64,000 nt of DNA from an uncultured Paracoccaceae bacterium (lineage in GTDB: Bacteria > Pseudomonadota > Alphaproteobacteria > Rhodobacterales > Rhodobacteraceae): NCBI GenBank assembly GCA_947498985.1, contig CANMMF010000004.1:372001-436000 (forward strand), written 5' to 3'. Shown one piece after another: positions 61,799 to 64,000 of this stretch. Both the position numbers and the translations under genes were made by a program. A model generated the notes under the pieces. It was not told the DNA's origin and ran no database searches. It worked only from the letters and a program-made list of their open reading frames with translations. How positions within the stretch are numbered: position 1 is the stretch's first letter; the number at the start of each line of letters is the position of its first letter.

Positions 61799-64000
61799 AT
61801 GACAGCCGCCTATACGCATCTGACCGACAACAAGCTTTTCGACCTGCTGCCCGCGATCCTGCGCGAGCGCGACGCGGAGGCCGGTTTTCCGCTCCGCGCA
61901 CTGCTGTCGATTGTCGAGGATCACGTCGACGAGGTCGAGGCCGACATCCGCCAGCTCGGGCGCAATGCCTTCATCGAGACCTGCGAGCCCTGGGTCATCC
62001 CCTATATCGGCGCGCTGGTCGGCACCACGCCGCTGGCCGGCGACAACCGCGTGTCGGATGCGGCCAGCGCCGAGGCGCTGTTCCCCGATCTCGAGGGCCC
62101 GTCCTTCGTGCCGCCCATCGGGCTGCGCAGCCGGACCGACACGCTCAAGACGGTCTATTACCGCCGCCGCAAGAGCACCCTGCCGATGCTCGAGGAACTG
62201 GCCCGCGACGTCACCGGCTGGCCCGCTCATGCGGTGGAGTTCTTCGAGCGGCTGGTCTGGTCGCAATGGGTGCGCAACCGGGTGCGGATGCACGCGCGGG
62301 CGACGCCGGATCTGCGCTCGGTCGAGGCCATGGACCGGATCGAGACCGCCTTCGATGCAACCTGCCGGACCGTCGATGTCCGCGCGCCCGCGCAGTTCGA
62401 AGGCTGGGAGAATATCCCCAATATCGGCTTTTTCCTCTGGCGGCTTTTGGCGCTGGAGCTGCCGCGCACCAGTGCGCGCCGTCTCGGTCCGGCGGACGAT
62501 TTCCGCTACCATGTCTCGGTGCTGGGCAATGACGCGCCGCTCTTTTCGCGGCTGCGCCGCGAAGGCGACGAAACCGGGCTTGCCACCGAGCTGCACGTGC
62601 CGCAAGCCATCCGCAAGGCGCGGTTCTGGCGCGATCTGGTGGAACACCGCGCGCTGCCCGCGCCGCGCCCCGGTCTGACGGCGTTTTATGGCGCGCCCGC
62701 GGGTTTTGGCGCGCTGCCGCCTGCGCCCAACGCAAGCCTCTTTGTTGCCGTGGACGGCGTCGAGGTGCCGCCCGATGACATCGTCTGCCGCAATCTGGAG
62801 CCCTGGGGCCAGCCTCAGCCCAACGAAGTGGCCGTGGATGTCGCCCGCGGGCGGCTTGCCATCGGCAGTGGCCGTCTGCCCGCCGATGACGTGCAGGTCT
62901 GGTCCTTCATGGGCTGGCCCGGTCCGCTGGGTGGCGGCACCTATGCGCGCACGCCCTGGCTTGCCGGTGAAGAGATCCCCGCCCGGCGGCTCTTTGTGGA
63001 CGACACCGGCGCGGCAGACAGCGTGCCGACGCTTGGCGCGGCCCTGGCCGACTGGGTGGCCGAAGGCCGGCCCGACATGATCATACGGATCCGCGACAAC
63101 CGCACCTATGCCGAGAACCTCACGATCAACATCGCGGGCGCCGCGGGCCGGTTCCTGACCATCGAGGCCGAGGACGGGTTCCGCCCGCATCTGCGCCCCG
63201 ACCAGACAATCCGGGTGACCGGCATCAACGAGGATTTTGCGCTGACCCTGGGCGGGCTGCTCATCGAAGGCGCGGTGGAGATCCCCGGCTCGCTCGGGCG
63301 GCTGCGGCTCATCCACACAACGCTGGTGCCCGGCGTCTCGGTGGCATTGCCCGATCCCGATCAGCCACCACCGCCCGACCCGCCGGGGTTCTCGATCCGT
63401 GCCGCCGCGCAATCGGGTGGCGCGCCCGCCAATACCGAGCTGCGCATCGAGATGGCGTTTTCGATCTGCGGCCAGATCCGCCTGCCCGAAAGCGCCGAGG
63501 GGGTCTTTGCGCTCGACAGCATCATCGATGGCGGCGACACGGCAGCCATTCGCGGCCCCGGTCCCGGCACCTCCGCCCCGGGCCCCGCGCTGCATCTGGA
63601 ACGCTGCACCCTGCGCGGGCCGGTCTTCGCGCGGCAGATCGACCTCGCGACCGAGGTGATTTTCGACGGCGTGGTCGAGGTTCAGCGCCAGCAGACCGGC
63701 TGCATCCGCTTTTCCTATATCCGCCCGGTCTCTGTCACCCCGCGCCGCTACCGCTGCCAGCCCGGTCTGGCCGAACGCGCCGCGATTGCCCGCGCCGAAG
63801 AGGCCGGGCCGCTGAGCGCCGCAGAGATCCAGACCCTGCGCCAACGCGTGCGCAGCCGCGTCAGCCCCGAATACACCTCCGAGCAATATGGCCAGCCCGC
63901 CTATCTGCAGCTTGCGCGCACCGGTGCCACCGAGATTGCCCAAGGCGCGGAGGACGGCTCCGAAATGGGGGTGTGGTGCCATCTCAAGCAACCGCAACGC
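61799..64000 (+). CDS. gpI-like tail protein with beta-helix-like region, C-terminus cut by window edge
   Basis: 734 codons are open from the ATG at 61799 to the last base of the window. The N-terminal part (DNKLFDLLPAILRERDAEAG, ETCEPWVIPYIGALVG, YYRRRKSTLPMLEELARDVT) is a Tail_P2_I (gpI)-like domain that links the baseplate to fibres. A middle region from about 440 to 660 has short beta strands like a right-handed helix (PDMIIRIRDNRTYAENLTIN, LGGLLIEGAVEIPGSLGRLR), often seen in tail fibres. It is probably an attachment protein; fibre and tape-measure genes may follow. Confidence 0.88.
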   Translation, partial: MTAAYTHLTDNKLFDLLPAILRERDAEAGFPLRALLSIVEDHVDEVEADIRQLGRNAFIETCEPWVIPYIGALVGTTPLAGDNRVSDAASAEALFPDLEGPSFVPPIGLRSRTDTLKTVYYRRRKSTLPMLEELARDVTGWPAHAVEFFERLVWSQWVRNRVRMHARATPDLRSVEAMDRIETAFDATCRTVDVRAPAQFEGWENIPNIGFFLWRLLALELPRTSARRLGPADDFRYHVSVLGNDAPLFSRLRREGDETGLATELHVPQAIRKARFWRDLVEHRALPAPRPGLTAFYGAPAGFGALPPAPNASLFVAVDGVEVPPDDIVCRNLEPWGQPQPNEVAVDVARGRLAIGSGRLPADDVQVWSFMGWPGPLGGGTYARTPWLAGEEIPARRLFVDDTGAADSVPTLGAALADWVAEGRPDMIIRIRDNRTYAENLTINIAGAAGRFLTIEAEDGFRPHLRPDQTIRVTGINEDFALTLGGLLIEGAVEIPGSLGRLRLIHTTLVPGVSVALPDPDQPPPPDPPGFSIRAAAQSGGAPANTELRIEMAFSICGQIRLPESAEGVFALDSIIDGGDTAAIRGPGPGTSAPGPALHLERCTLRGPVFARQIDLATEVIFDGVVEVQRQQTGCIRFSYIRPVSVTPRRYRCQPGLAERAAIARAEEAGPLSAAEIQTLRQRVRSRVSPEYTSEQYGQPAYLQLARTGATEIAQGAEDGSEMGVWCHLKQPQR

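Noticed and set aside
39667-64000. Type VI secretion system or prophage reading of the cluster
   Set aside because: No TssJLM, ClpV, capsid, terminase, integrase or lysis genes are seen; DUF4255, CIS_tube and DUF4157 point to an extracellular-type CIS.
1-64000. CRISPR arrays, rRNA or tRNA genes
   Set aside because: No regularly spaced repeats of the right size, and no rRNA or cloverleaf sequence noticed on reading; the only tandem repeat is the 14-bp set at 54133-54188.

Overview
The window looks like a chromosome segment of a high-GC alphaproteobacterium, most likely Rhodobacteraceae (Roseobacter group). This rests on gene families, codon use and insertion-sequence types; no rRNA or tRNA gene is present to fix the taxonomy. 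There are three zones.

Zone 1 (1-16803) is a patchwork of short stress and transport operons. An ECF41-type sigma factor is paired with a carboxymuconolactone-decarboxylase-like protein behind a convincing ECF41-type promoter. Other genes encode RidA, GNAT acetyltransferases, an XRE/MmyB-type regulator divergent from a small membrane protein, two paralogous MATE exporters, three SAM methyltransferases, a LysR regulator and a string of small membrane proteins. A truncated quinone-reductase-like gene lies at about 9.25-9.56 kb.

Zone 2 (16894-39513) is more fluid. It opens with an intact IS3-family element (16894-18231). It then holds a five-gene operon ending in a DMT transporter and SRPBCC protein, an orphan branched-chain-type ABC binding protein, a cupredoxin, and an 814-aa winged-helix/TPR/alpha-beta-hydrolase protein whose hydrolase nucleophile is Ala. 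Next comes a rearranged arsenic locus (aqpS, a PatB-like lyase and arsC intact; arsH cut and joined to an SRPBCC fragment), a decayed MBL-fold gene, an eroded IS5-like element, an MFS/GNAT/NTF2-like operon, and two tandem LuxR-type regulators (HTH-GAF and HTH-TPR) next to a striking inverted repeat. A stretch of gene fragments at 38.45-39.5 kb separates this zone from the next.

Zone 3 (39667 to the right edge, all + strand, tightly packed and often overlapping) is a contractile injection system (CIS) of the extracellular/phage-tail-like kind. In order: sheath, inner tube, a Cys-containing baseplate-type protein, a Pro-rich protein, a DUF4255 terminator/cap with an IPT-like tail, an AAA ATPase, a 70-aa protein, two DUF4157 candidate effectors (one with a second zinc-protease site, HEAGH; one with an HNH-like nuclease motif), a CIS tube-initiator protein, a LysM/tail-X protein, a gpD-like hub, a gpV-like spike, a 96-aa protein, gp25, two baseplate J-like proteins (the second carrying an inserted lectin-like beta-propeller) and a gpI-like tail protein cut by the window edge. 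No capsid, integrase, lysis or T6SS membrane-complex gene is present. No tape measure is visible and may lie beyond the edge. The two effector candidates and the propeller-bearing baseplate protein are the most interesting parts of the window.
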